Assembly: GCF_034190915.1 (NCBI RefSeq)
Contig: NW_026947486.1
Coordinates: 107,166,812-107,230,811 of the forward strand
DNA from: Cavia porcellus
Lineage: Eukaryota > Chordata > Mammalia > Rodentia > Caviidae
Direction: 5' to 3'
DNA: 64,000 bases
Numbering within the stretch: the first letter of the stretch is position 1; every line of letters starts with the position of its first letter. Of this stretch, positions 46,808 to 57,965 are shown in pieces. A program made the position numbers and the translations under genes. Below the pieces are notes generated by a model. That model had not been told where the DNA came from. It ran no database searches and worked only from the letters and a program-made list of their open reading frames with translations.

Positions 46808-48835
46808 TGTCTTAATTACTTTCTTGTTTCTGAGACAGAATACTCAACATCCACAAGTCAAATGAGAAAAGATTTAATTAAACTCAAATTTTGTAGGTGT
46901 TTCAGTCCATAGTCAGCTGTCTTGAAGGCATGGCAACATAGTACAGGGCCACATCAAGGAGAAACAGCTCATGGCAGGCAGACAATAAGCATCAAAGCTT
47001 CCTTTTCCTTTTATCTCACTCAAACTACAGGCCTATTTGTTGGTGTCACCCACGTCCAACATGAGCTTTCCCATATTTACACCCAGAATTATACTAAACC
47101 AATAATTGAACTAATTCGGCTGTCACACACCCTTAATTCATATTCATCTACTCTAGATCCAGCCACCTATGAAAGGCCTAACCCATGAGCACATGAGGCT
47201 TTGGAAAAGGGGAATCCAGATGCAAGCCATAATATTCTACTCCTGCTCCCCAAAAGACTTATGCACATTTCTAGGCAAAAAGCATTTAGTCCATCTTTCA
47301 GAGTTGTCAAATTCCTAAGAGTTTCAGCATTGCTGAAAATTTCAAGTCCAAAGTCTTCTCTGAAATTTAAAGCAAACAATTACCTGTGAGCCCACTATGT
47401 AAATGAAAAGAGATAAACACGTCTGACTTATAATGGCACAAGATAAAATTACTATTCTGAATGCTACAAATAAGGGGGGGGGCAGGAAGAGTGCGACCAA
47501 GACAATACCAAAATGCAGCAGGGCAAATATTGAGTCCCATAGTTCCATGTCCCCTATAAATGTTACAAATAAGAAGATAAAAGGAATGCAACGAAGACAG
47601 GATGAAAATGCAACCCGACAAATGTTGAGTCTCATACTTCCATGCCCAGCATCTGGTGCAATCTGCAGCAAGATATGAACTCCAAAGGGCTTCAGTGTTT
47701 ATGCCCCTACAGCATTGCCATGGTTGTATCCTTCCTGGCTTCTCTTGGGTCAGCCTTGCTCATGATTTGCAACTTTCCTTAGACAATCTGTGTTCCTGGC
47801 TTCTCTAACCTTCCAGAATTTGCACTGGCCTTTTGGCTTCACACTCATTGCTTCACACATTACCCTCTCAGGAGTATATTGCCTGGATTTTGAGGCCTTA
47901 TGAAATCTGGGTGAAAGTGTTCCAGACTCCACAACTCTTGCATTCTGCATGTGCCTAAAGATAGTTCATGTGGGTGACACAAAGTTCTGTCATGAGATGG
48001 AGCAGTAACCAGGCTTCCGTCTCACTTGTATGTAGGGGTTGTGTGTCTAGATTGGTGAACATTATGAACTGAAATCTATGAAAAAGTTCTCGAGGACACC
48101 ACCATTCCATTACATGGTGCCCTGGGATTCTCTTCTCAAAGGAAATTCTTTTACCTTTATAATTTTGAGACTGCTAATGGTGAAATCTGCTTTTTCTTAT
48201 GATGCCCAGAAGATTACATTTCTATTGTCCCCTTCTGAAATACTTGGCTTTTTATTGCTAATCTTTTCAGCAAATAATATCTCCTGTGTTTCATCTTTGC
48301 AGACCGTAAATGTACTGGAGCTTTATTTATGGTCAAGCTGAAAACATTTTAAGTAATTCTTTTGGGTCATTTGCTTTTGATTCTCAACACAGATCTGGAT
48401 GAAAAAACCCAATAGCCTTGCCACTGCCTCAGCATTAGACTGCTTAGAATTTTCTTCTGCCATATAAATTAGTCTACTTTCTTTAATCTCATATTTCTAT
48501 AATATTCCTGGACAAGGTCAAAATGCAAACAAATTTTCTGTCAAAGCAAAACACACACTGTTTGGAGTCCAAATCCCAATGTACTCAATCTGCGCAACAG
48601 AAACTTCCTGGGCCTGAATATATTTTCTATCAACATTATGATCTTCGGAGCTCTAACTAGAATCTCCCATCAAGTTCAGCCAGGATCTCCAATTCTTCCA
48701 AACTGCTCCTGTAAGCCAGTTCCAAAAGTTTCTGAAGCAAATGATCAAGCAGTGTCACAGCAGTGACCCTGCTTCTATGGTACTAAACTTTTGTCTTAGT
48801 TACTTTCTTGTTGCAGGGACAAAATGCCTGACATA
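46808..48835 (-). mobile_element. MaLR provirus, minus strand, 5' LTR truncated
   Basis: In plus orientation: full 3' LTR 46,808-47,234 (tgtcttaattactttc … gcaagccataata), internal region 47,235-48,791, then the first 45 or so bases of the 5' LTR (tgtcttagttactttcttg) from 48,792 before similarity stops. The internal region near the 3' LTR is the reverse complement of the MaLR internal piece at 13.2-13.6 kb. A GC-poor decayed middle carries no usable frame; the 109-, 88- and 84-codon frames are incidental. Confidence 0.85.
47461..47655 (-). repeat. About 99-bp tandem duplication inside the MaLR internal region
   Basis: 'atgctacaaataag' at 47,461 recurs as 'atgttacaaataag' at 47,560. Parallel blocks follow in each copy: 'caaatattgagtcccatagttccatg' and 'caaatgttgagtctcatacttccatg'. 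The related internal piece at 13.2-13.6 kb has this segment once. Confidence 0.85.
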
Positions 48836-49107
48836 TAATTTATGCTGTCAAAACAAGAGATCTTGATCTTTAACACCACGCGTTTCGAGGACAAGTCTTG
48901 CCTATGTCAGTCAGTAGTAGAGTCTTTGGATTTACCTTCAAGTACGTGTGTAACTTATTTGCTTTTCATTTTCTCCACAAGTGGCAAGATTAGACCCTGA
49001 CATGTGGTTCCCTTTCTCTTTTTCAATACACAGAAATACACTGTTTTAAATTTTTTAGTTTATTTTACTAGTATATCTTGTGACACATAATTACTTTCAA
49101 CGTGGAG

Positions 49108-49109
<2 letters not shown>

Positions 49110-49153
<44 letters not shown>

Positions 49154-49206
49154 GTATATATATGTATATGTATATGTATATATATACATATATATATATA
49201 TATATG
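49110..49206. repeat. (TA)n microsatellite with TG/CA interruptions
   Basis: A 97-bp TA tract with several ta(tg)ta interruptions. The apparent Tyr-Ile frames crossing it on both strands are artefacts of the dinucleotide repeat. Confidence 0.97.
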
Positions 49207-49640
49207 CTAATCATCTTTACTTTCCTCTTCCCTTCATTCCTTCTTCTCCCTTCCATCCCCAATTCTCCTTCTCACTCCACAAAGTTCACTTTTTTGCTTC
49301 CTATCATCAGTATTTAAATTTTGGATTTTTCATATAAAAGAAATCATACACTAATTGTTATTTTTTGTCTTATCTTTTTCACTTGGCATTATTATTTTAA
49401 AGTGCATCTATTTTCTTACAAATGACTCCATCTATCTTTCTTTGTGGTTAAGTACTACTTTCCTATGTATACGTCCACTTTTTCTTATACACTCGTCTAC
49501 TAATGGACCTATAGGTTGTGCCCAACATTTAGCTATTAGGAGCTATGATGTTACAAACAGGGTTATGCATGTTGCACTGTGCTATACCTTATCTGAATAT
49601 CTTTCTGAAAGAATTATGAAACAAATTATTAAAAGCACAT
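49207..49640 (-). mobile_element. L1 LINE fragment, minus strand
   Basis: Antisense L1 3' landmarks in order: 'tcttatctttttcacttggcattattattttaaagtgcat', 'aaatgactccatctatc', 'gtggttaagtactactttcctatg', 'cactcgtctactaatggacctataggttgtgcc'. Confidence 0.75.
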
Positions 49641-52002
49641 GGACAGATTTGTAATTTGAGGGCAAATACTGAGCACTAACAAAATACAATATTTATCTAT
49701 TAGTATTTATTTTGGTGACAAATATTACAATTCTCACTTACATTAGTTGTCTTTTATTCTTCTAACAAATAAATAATTGTATATAAAAGCTCCAAAGGGT
49801 CACAATTGTGTAGCTGAAGCTGATATGAACTTCAGGGAGGACTTAAAATGTACATGATCCCAAGTAATGAAAAGACCAAATTAACTTTTCACCTCCTTCT
49901 TTGCAAATACTACAGATGCATTAATATCTTGAAGAAGAAAAACATATAAATAATAATCATAAATGTCGTGATTATGGGTAAAGGGGAAAAAGGGATTTAT
50001 AATCCTGAAAGTTCACACCAGTGGCCTTGAATGTTGGTAATGTTCTATTTCTTATCTTGGTTGCTAGTTGCACACTATTTGCTTTATAATATTCATTGTA
50101 TTATACCTACATAGATATAAAATCTATTTGTTTGCATGTTTGTGTTTTGTTTACATTTATGTGTAAAGAGTTTGTTTCATAGTGATGTTTTGTGCTTCAA
50201 AAATTAGCTATATAACAAAAAGATAGTAGTATTTCCCAGTAATCCAATTGCCTATTTTCTTTCTTCTATTTCTGTTACAGTTTGATTCTGGCAGGAATTA
50301 TGAATTGGTTCAGCATTTACCACAGTTGGAGACGACAGCTGAGGAATGTTGGACCATATGAGGCAATACAAATTTTTTTAAATTAGAATGTAAATTTCTA
50401 CATAACATGTAAGAAACATGAGACCAAGTCTTCAAATTACTGTGCACATCTATATATTACTTTAAATCTGTGTGAAATGCAGATACGTCATGGAGAATTA
50501 ACTCATGAAATTTAAATATATTGTATGATTTTACATAAAAGTCAAAAATGTATAAATGTACTGTAATACAGTATTTGAACATAAAAAGATTCTGCAGTTC
50601 ACTTATGGGTTGAAGCATCACTTTACCAATTCAATTTAGAATTTCAGTTTCTACTGGTTGCACTGCAAGCACAGTTCGTCACAGCAATCCAGAGAGGTAG
50701 TTCATATTTCACCATTATACTGTGACAAGCTGTTTCTTCTATGTTGCTGCTCCTGGTAGGATTATTACTTCCCTGTTGGTATAGCACTCTTAAGGAAACT
50801 ATCTTGTTTCTTATATGTGTTTATCTCTGGAAGCAACAAGGTCACTCTGAATCAGAAGAAAAATATGAATTGCTTATAAACTTTAAGAGTTATGAGTTGG
50901 ATATATAAAGATAAGCGATGAGAAAGATATCTTTGTTTACAAAAAATAGAACTTTCACAGAATTCTTACTGAAGTTATGGAAAGCAATATAATATAAGCA
51001 GAATACTTACTAATTCTTAATAGCTTAACTATCTCATCTCCACTTACTGTAATTTTAGTGCAGGTCATTTTCTCTGAAGAAAGTTGAATAAGTAAGATAG
51101 AAAAATGTTCTTGAAATTTTAAGAGACTACAAGGCAGAATATTGGAAAGAAATTTTCACATTGTAATATATCTCTATCTCTATTTTACCTCTATCTTTCT
51201 TTCTGATTTGATCAATGTGGACTTGACATGTCTTCAGCAGCTATTTGAAGAGTATAAAACAAGCTGCGACACTACTAGATCTTTGAGTCATGAGGTAAGC
51301 AAGGGAATTGTTTAAGACAAGCAAAACTGAGTGTACACTGAAATGTATTCACTAGAGGATAAATGGAAGTGAATTTAAGAAATCTGACTCATGTTGACAG
51401 ACTCTGGCTGAAATGATTTATTGTGGATTACTCAGGGTGCTTAGTGAGATATTATGTGAAGCAGAATTGTTTTATCTGAGGTCACAGAGTAACTTGAATC
51501 ACTGATAGAAATGCTAACTGTCCATACAAACAATTGGGTTAGTGACCTTGAATTTTAGGAAAATTAAATAACTGTACTGAGGTTTCAGAAATGAAGTCAT
51601 TACTGTTCCATTGTTTAAAAATACAAAATGGGTACCAGTTAAATCTAACAAAAGTTTGTTGAAGGAAGAAAATATTTCTGGAACTAGGCAACACTGTGGA
51701 CCAGAGATGGTTCAGTGTGGCTCATCTCTACTGCGGTGAGTTAGATTTATAACTAGAACACAGGATGTGATATAGAGATGATCTGATGAGCGTGCGTTCT
51801 CGTTTGTCTTATCTGGCATAAATTGTTACTTTTAAGTCTTGGTTTTAGTGGCTATGATTGGCTAAAACTCATTTGCTTGTTAAATATTGTACTCAGGTTA
51901 AAATACAACTTGCAATCATTCACTTCATAAAGGCTGCTTTCGGCAAAATTTGTTTTTAAAGTATGGAAGCAGATTTAACATTAACTTAATTTTAAATCAC
52001 AA
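49641..52002. other. Unassigned AT-rich DNA, 2.4 kb
   Basis: No named repeat recognised. It contains the candidate exon at 50,281-50,386 listed separately. Confidence 0.45.
50281..50386 (+). other. Candidate exon behind a strong splice-acceptor-like site
   Basis: A pyrimidine-rich stretch (50,252-50,280, 'cctattttctttcttctatttctgttacag') ends in CAG. Directly behind it two frames are open: frame 1 for 26 codons to a TGA at 50,359-50,361, and frame 2 for 34 codons to a TAG at 50,384-50,386. The third frame stops at once. Local composition is less AT-rich than its surroundings. I recognise neither peptide, and no donor site, partner exon or clear AATAAA was found nearby. T-rich introns often contain such sites by chance. 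Confidence 0.2.
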
Positions 52003-52103
52003 GGGACTGGGGATTTAGCTCAGCGGCATAAGCACCTGCCTTGCAAGCAGGCGGTCGTGAGTTCGATCCCTGGTATCGATAAAAATGAAAAAGACAAAAA
52101 AAA
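52003..52103 (+). mobile_element. ID SINE with 11-bp target duplication
   Basis: The body runs from gggactggggatttagctcag to ggtatcgataaaaa. It has a perfect anticodon arm CCTGC-CTTGCAA-GCAGG (anticodon position TGC) and B box gagttcgatcc. The tail is tgaaaaagac plus A's. The target duplication tttaaatcaca is perfect at 51991-52001 and 52104-52114. It is the least mutated ID copy here. Confidence 0.97.
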
Positions 52104-52114
52104 TTTAAATCACA

Positions 52115-52712
52115 GACAAGCATACAATTGATTTTTCTGGCTTAGGTAATTTCAGAGTTTCACTATAGTCTATTTATCTTAAATTTTAGTTTATTTTCAT
52201 GCCATTGGGAAGATGAATATGATAGGTCATATGGGCTTGATATTGTAGTTTGGGTAAGGGCACAAAATCATAGGTTGCCTTTACAAATAAGTTATGTAGT
52301 AATTAATAATTTACTGAATGCACAAACATGCCAACTTTATTTAAATTTGGGGAGGTAAGAACAGTGTGTATGTATACTTCCACAAAGTATCTTCTTTGCT
52401 CTCCATAAACTAAAGGTCAAATTCAGTATGAAAAACGGAGCTGATTTAAAATTCACTCTTTTTGGGACTATGGTAATAAATTTAACTGTTCTCCCTTCAT
52501 CCATTTCCTATTATACTAAATCCACCCTCAGGAAAATTGGAATAATTTCCAAATTTTTTATGGGGCCCTAACATATAAGTCCAAATTGTCTATTATGGTA
52601 GAAACAACCATCGTAACTGGTACCTCTCATTCCCTCTCACACCCTCACAGAGTGAAAACATGAATCACACTAGGGTATTCCTAGAAAATAGCAGAGTATT
52701 CAGTTGGCTATA
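52115..52712. other. Unassigned DNA
   Basis: Nothing recognised. Confidence 0.5.
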
Positions 52713-52922
52713 GCTTTTTGTTCGTTTGTTTGCTGGCTTGCTGGTAGTACCAATCAGAACCTTTGCAAAGAGCTGCATTCCCAATCCCCTATTTCACTTT
52801 CTATTTTGAGACAGAGTTATGCTAAGTTACAAAGTCACCTAGGTTGGGCTTGCAGTTGCTGTCTTCCTGCCCCATTCTTCCAGAGTGCTAAGATCACAGG
52901 TGTGTGCCATTATTCCCGATTT
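52713..52922 (-). mobile_element. Dimeric B1-dID-like SINE, minus strand
   Basis: In plus orientation a T-rich head is followed by 'ggtagtaccaatcagaac…aagagctgcattcccaatccc', a shortened antisense ID, then 'ttctattttgagacagagttatgctaagtta', 'ttcctgccccattcttccagagtgctaagatcacaggtgtgtgcca', an antisense 7SL-derived B1 monomer without the 29-bp duplication. This arrangement (B1 5', ID-derived 3') matches the B1-dID dimer described for some non-murid rodents. The 73-codon plus frame here is incidental. Confidence 0.7.
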
Positions 52923-53106
52923 TAATTCCATGTGTTTCACCATTCTGTTCCTATTGCCTGTAATGCCCCTGTCAAACATTCCATGAAACTTTAATTCTTA
53001 TTTTACTCAAAATAGCTCTTAGTATACTACAGAAGCCAGTCACACAAAAAAGTAGATAATAAGTTCTATAAATAAATGTCAAATGAAAGGAATTGAAAAT
53101 AATCCT

Positions 53107-53290
53107 GATCTGGGCGTGGTGACTCAGGCCTATAATCCTAGCACTCAGGAGGCTGATGTAGGAGGATCCTTGCAAGTTCAAGACCAACTTGGGCTACAAA
53201 GTGAGCTCAAGGTCAGCCTGAATTGCATAGAGATCAAAAAAAAAAAAAAAAAAAAAAAAAAGAAAGAAAGAAAGAAAGAAAGAAAGAAAC
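53107..53290 (+). mobile_element. B1 SINE (7SL-derived)
   Basis: The body has the polymerase III A-box region 'tgggcgtggtgactcagg' and B-box region 'gcaagttcaagacc'. The diagnostic 29-bp duplication is present as 53177-53205 and 53206-53234 ('ttcaagaccaacttgggct' and 'ctcaaggtcagcctgaatt' as parallel starts). The tail is A24 or so followed by (GAAA)n to about 53,289. A target duplication was not identified. Confidence 0.93.
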
Positions 53291-53463
53291 TAGTCCTACA
53301 ATGAAGACTTATCGATGCTAAATTTAATATGATAAATTATTTCATGCATGTTGCTGACAACATAGTGTCTGGTATCAAGAATAAGTCAAAACTAAAAACC
53401 AGATCAGGAAATATATAAATTACTAAAATAATCAGTAAAGGAATACAAATGGTATGGTGTATT

Positions 53464-53814
53464 TGTCATGGTTTATGTTGGTGGCCCCCAGGCCTTATGC
53501 ATTTACATTATGCATCTGTGATTGGTTTATTGTATAGTCCTTGAATTGATGGTGTCAGTGCTACACCTGCATAGGGGTGGGGCCAGGATGTAATGTAATG
53601 GCAGGAAGAAGGCGTGTCTCTCTCTCTCTTATCATTTTCCCTTTGCTGTTTGCAGCCACCATGAACTGCAGCCCTGCCATGATGTCACCCCACCTTGGAG
53701 CCAACTGAGTGTATGGACTGAAACCTCCAAAATCTGTAAGAAATAAACCTTTCCTTTCCCAACTTTGGACATCAGGTATTTTGTCTCAGCAATGAGTAAA
53801 ATGTAACTAAGACA
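53464..53814 (+). mobile_element. MaLR solo LTR with perfect 5-bp target duplication
   Basis: A 351-bp LTR from tgtcatggtttatgttgg to gtaactaagaca, flanked by gtatt at 53459-53463 and 53815-53819. It has 'gactgaaacctccaaaatctg', an AATAAA in 'gaaataaacctttcc', and 'ggtattttgtctcagcaatgag'. It is close kin of the LTRs at 13.6 and 41.0 kb and, with its intact duplication, the cleanest solo LTR in the window. Confidence 0.95.
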
Positions 53815-53819
53815 GTATT

Positions 53820-54422
53820 GAATAGCAATAATCTTTAATATGCATCTTAAAATAGGAGTTGGTCATTGTTTTCCAAAGGAAAAATGATTTTTAGTAAAAT
53901 GGTAGAGTTGTACTGTTATCCAAATATTGCATCATAGGGAAAAAAGACATAAAATTAATCAAGTCTCCCACCACCCAAGTATACAGTGAATGAAATTTTT
54001 TTCTTATCATGTTTCTGGGTAGAAAAAAATTAAAATATCTCTCAACAGTTTAGAAATTTAGATATGTACCACTGTGGATCTAGGATGAAAGCTATACTCT
54101 ACAAACTGCAATGCAAGATACTTAAGCTAAGATATTAGCACAGTGTTGATACTGTTTGTATCTCAGGATGTTGATAAAAAAGAAACTGTCCTGAATAGGT
54201 ATACTTTCAGTTCAGATAGCCCACACTTTCTTGAAAACACTTATGACCATGTGTTATGGAAACGTCAGACCACAATCAACAGGTACAAATAGGAAGAGCT
54301 ACAAGGCAAAGGAAAAGATTGTCTACAAAGAAATGACTGACCATGCTATAGGTGCAAGCTTCTGAAAAACAATGATAGAAACCAGAAACCAATGAAACTA
54401 TTACTTATGGATATAATAAAAT
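53820..54422. other. Unassigned DNA
   Basis: No gene or repeat recognised. Confidence 0.5.
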
Positions 54423-54706
54423 TGTATTAGTCACTTGTCCATTATTGGAACAAAGTATCTGACATTTGCAACCTGAAGAGGTTTTCTAGGGTTGATGTTT
54501 TCAATGTGCTCAGTCCACAGTTGGTTGGCTACAAAGGACAGCGTGGTAGAAAGACATGGTAGAGAAAAGCTGCTCAATCCATGGCAGATGGGAGCAGAGA
54601 GCAAAGGATAGAGCTAGTGACAAGAATACACACTTTCAGGTCTTGATCCAGTGAACCACCCCTTCCAAATGTTCTTTTGGAAAAATTTTAGATATAAGTC
54701 ATAACA
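54423..54706 (-). mobile_element. MaLR solo LTR, minus strand
   Basis: A 284-bp LTR in reverse, from tgtattagtcacttgtcc to tataagtcataaca. The flanking pentamers aaaat (54418-54422) and aaagt (54707-54711) match at four of five positions. 'aagacatggtagagaaaagctgctc' and 'gcagatgggagcagagag' are typical antisense LTR segments. Confidence 0.8.
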
Positions 54707-54739
54707 AAAGTAAATGTCAACCTAGTGTTATATTCAAAT

Positions 54740-55439
54740 TTTATTTACAATTTAATTAAATTATTTTAATTGATGTATGAAGACAAAAGTATTCACGCCA
54801 TTAATAGTTATAATATATATATAATGTTAGTACCATTGATCAAATTTTCTCTATCCCTCCTTCCTATTCATTATAACTTCTAATATCTACCACTCTACTC
54901 TCTGCTTCTAGATTAACTTTTTCATATTCTTCATGAGTCAGATAGGATCATGTGACATTCATCTTCCTTTTTTATCTTATTAAATTTAGCATAATAATCT
55001 CCATTTCTGTCCAAGTGGTCAAGAAGGATAGAATCTCATGTTTTGTTATAGCCGAATAGTATTCCGATATTGTATATGGGCCACATTTTCTTTGTTCACT
55101 AGGCATTTGATGGGCATTTACTCTGATTCCATTTTTAGCTATTGTGAATAGTGTTGAAAGAATAGGGAGAGTACAGAAATCTTTCAACATACCAGTTGCA
55201 CATTCTTTGCTTATAAATTCCCAGTAGTGGGACTTCTGGGTTATACAAAACTTCTATCTTTATATTCCTGGCATCTATACTGTTTTCCTTAATGGCTATA
55301 CCGATTTACATTTCTATGAAGAGCATGCAAGGATTCTCCTGTCTCAACATCTTCACCAGTATTTTATATCGGTAGTTTTGATAAGAGCCATTTTTACTAG
55401 AATGAAGAGCTATCTCATCATGCTTTTGTTTTTCATATT
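54740..55439 (-). mobile_element. L1 LINE, ORF2 3' region, minus strand (part 1, split by a MaLR)
   Basis: Antisense landmarks: 'tcatgagtcagataggatcatgtgac', 'tctccatttctgtccaagtgg', 'ttatagccgaatagtattccgatattgtata', 'cactaggcatttgatgggcatttac', 'ttgtgaatagtgttga', 'cccagtagtgggacttctgggtta', 'ctttacattttctatgaag'-type sequence and 'gagctatctcatcatgcttttg'. It is cut by the MaLR at 55,440-55,444 and resumes at 57,689. Confidence 0.88.
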
Positions 55440-55444
55440 CTTGG

Positions 55445-57381
55445 TGGTTGCTAAGGTGGACTGTCAACTTGATTGGCATAGAATCTGTCTAGGAATCTAA
55501 GAAAGCACACATTTGGGTGTAGGTGGGTGATTCACAGAGGTGTGACTTTGAGGTCTTGATCTGATCACTTGCTCCTTCTCCTCTGGCACTGTTTTTCTGC
55601 TTTTTTTCTCAGCTGCCATGAGCTAAGCATCTTGGCCATGCCCTTCCATTGTATTTCTACCCTGTAGCTCATTGACTGTGGGTCCCCTGAAGATTTGAGC
55701 CAAATTAAATCTTTCCTCTCACTAAAACTTTTTAGTGTCAAGTAGTGTGATTCAGAAGTGTGAAAGGAGATTAGTATGGAAAATTTGTGACAAAAACATG
55801 GTGTCATTGTTGTTATTATATCTGGTCATGTCATTCAATAGCCTTTGAACTGGTTTTTGGAAGGAGTTTATAAAGCATTGGAAGTGCCAGCTAGAGGAAT
55901 CCTATAGTTTTAAGAGCACAGCCTGATAGGTTACCATGGTCAGAACTCAGAAGACAGAAATGCTGAGAAAAATGTGGACAGTAAAGCCAGGTTTGTGTGG
56001 TTTCAGGTGTGAAAAGGACTCCATTGGTGTTTGGACTAAAGGTCACATGTATTATACTCTGGAAAAAATTGTCTTCATTTTTCCCATTTCTTGTCTTTGC
56101 AAGAGACTAAGATTAAGGTTGGTAGACTGATTGGTATGGTTGTGGAAATTTCCAGGCAGCCCCAAATTTATACTGTTATGGGTACATTTCGCTACTTTTA
56201 GCCAAATTTGTAGTGAGAACTGTGTCCAAAAAGCAAGGCAGAAAAGTTTGGAAAACTTAAATTTTAGACCTCAATGTAATTTTGTAAAACTGGGGCCAAA
56301 AGAGGTAGAATGCTAAAGGGATTAGCACCATTATAAAGAAAGTAGGTGCTTTGAAATAGGATAGTAAGTAAAAATGTACCTCAAGGAAATTTTAGAAATC
56401 AATAAGACTCCATCCACCAAAGTTCAACAGGACAAAGTATAAACTTTTCGTCTGAGAAGAGGACTTCTTGTAACCACGCTTGGGAAGGGCTTCCTAGGGA
56501 ATTGGTTCCCTAGGTTTTATCTCACTGTTCTCAGCTATCTGGGCACTCAGAGTTTACAGCAGCCATAATTCAACGGGACGTAACTAATATCAAATTGTGG
56601 CATCAACTACATGGATGATGGTCTTACCAGCATGCACAATTCACAAGTTGTATGGTCAAGGAATCTTCTCTCTAAATTTCAAAGGGTGACCCAAGAGGCC
56701 AGGCAAGGAGATCCTTAGAGGGTATGGCATGAAGTGGTAGAAATGAAGCCAAAGATGCAATAAAGACTCCACAAATTAAGGGATCCCAGGCATAGCAATA
56801 TCTGCCAAGGAAAGTTCCAAGCTTTGAGAGGAGCCATCCTAAGACAGAGGTCATACAAGATGCAATCAGGAAGGTCTAAGTACTTTGAGACTCATATCTC
56901 ATCATATCCTACAAAGAATGCTAAAGTGAGTTCTTAGAACTGGGTGCTGACCATGGAACCATAAAATTTAATGTTTGCCCTTTATTTTTTCAACCTGGCT
57001 TTGCTTGTATTCTTTTCTACCCTGACATGCCCTTTCAGAATGGGAATGCTAACCCTGTGCTGTTGTGTCTTGAGTTTATGTGATTTTTTTTATTTATAAA
57101 GAGGCCCATAGCTGAATGTTTTCCTTGAGTCTCAGAAGAGACATTTGAAAAGTGCTGGAATTGTTGAGGTCTGGGGGAAGGGATTATTATGCTTCCAGTT
57201 GTACTTGGGATAGTTATATCTTGTTAAGTGTAATTGTGCCCTTGTGTTTATTTGGAATTAAGTACGGTTTAAGGAGCTGTATTTGGTATCAAGTCGATAA
57301 GGGGTGACAGGTGATGGCTAACATGGATTTGCAACTTGATTGATTTGGCATACAACCAAAGCACTAGTAAATCTTGGTTGT

Positions 57382-57429
<48 letters not shown>

Positions 57430-57688
57430 AGGGTGATAGAGGCGTGACATTAGGGTCTGGATTGTGTCCTGCACTCTTTTCTCTGTGGCACTGTTCCCCA
57501 GTCTGTTTCCCTTCCTTCATGAACTAAACATCTTTGCTGTACCATTCCTCCACATGTACTATTTTTGCCTTGGATCCAGATGACTATAGACTCAATCCCC
57601 TGAAACTGTGAGTCAAAGTAAACTTCTCCTCCTTTATACTGTGAGTGTAAGGTATTGTGTTCCAGTGACAGACAAGTTGACTGATTCA
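55445..57688 (+). mobile_element. MaLR provirus (LTR-internal-LTR) inserted in an L1
   Basis: 5' LTR 55,445-55,778 (tggttgctaaggtggactg … ggagattagtatg), internal region 55,779-57,311 opening 'gaaaatttgtgac' (primer-binding-site area), and 3' LTR 57,312-57,688 (tgatggctaacatgg … gttgactgattca). The flanking pentamers are cttgg (55440-55444) and tttgg (57689-57693). The internal region has the MaLR landmarks 'ctcaaggaaattttagaaatcaataagactcc', 'ccaaagttcaacaggacaaagt', 'tcaaattgtggcatcaactacatggatgatgg'. It has no intact gene, as expected for these non-autonomous elements. The 3' LTR is longer because a GT repeat has expanded in it. Confidence 0.9.
57383..57427. repeat. (GT)n microsatellite inside the MaLR 3' LTR
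   Basis: About 22 GT units. The 5' LTR of the same provirus has only a 'gggtgtaggtgggtg' stretch at the matching place, so the expansion came after insertion. Confidence 0.97.
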
Positions 57689-57693
57689 TTTGG

Positions 57694-57965
57694 TGCTTAG
57701 TATAATGTTGAACACTTTCATACACCTGTTGGATATTTGTAATCTTTTGTCTTTAAACATTTATATAGTGTCTTTTAAAGCCTAGAAGTTTTTTTATTTG
57801 TATGATGTTCAATTCATTAATGTTATCTTTATATCATGGTAGATTGTGCTATTTGTTGTAGGTAAAACTTGCTGAATATCTGAAGATAATACAGCTATTA
57901 TCTTTTACTCTTTCTAGAAATTTTACAGTTGGATTTTACAGTGAGCTTTATACTTTCCAATGCTG
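57694..57965 (-). mobile_element. L1 LINE, minus strand (part 2 of the split copy)
   Basis: It continues where part 1 stops: 'ggtgcttagtataatgttgaacactttcatacacctgttggatatttgtaatctttt' is the next antisense L1 segment. 'cattatggtag…'-type sequence and 'agaaattttacagttggattttac' follow. Confidence 0.8.

Noticed and set aside
49068..49337. Tyr-Ile repeat proteins on both strands
   Set aside because: They are the translation of a (TA)n microsatellite.
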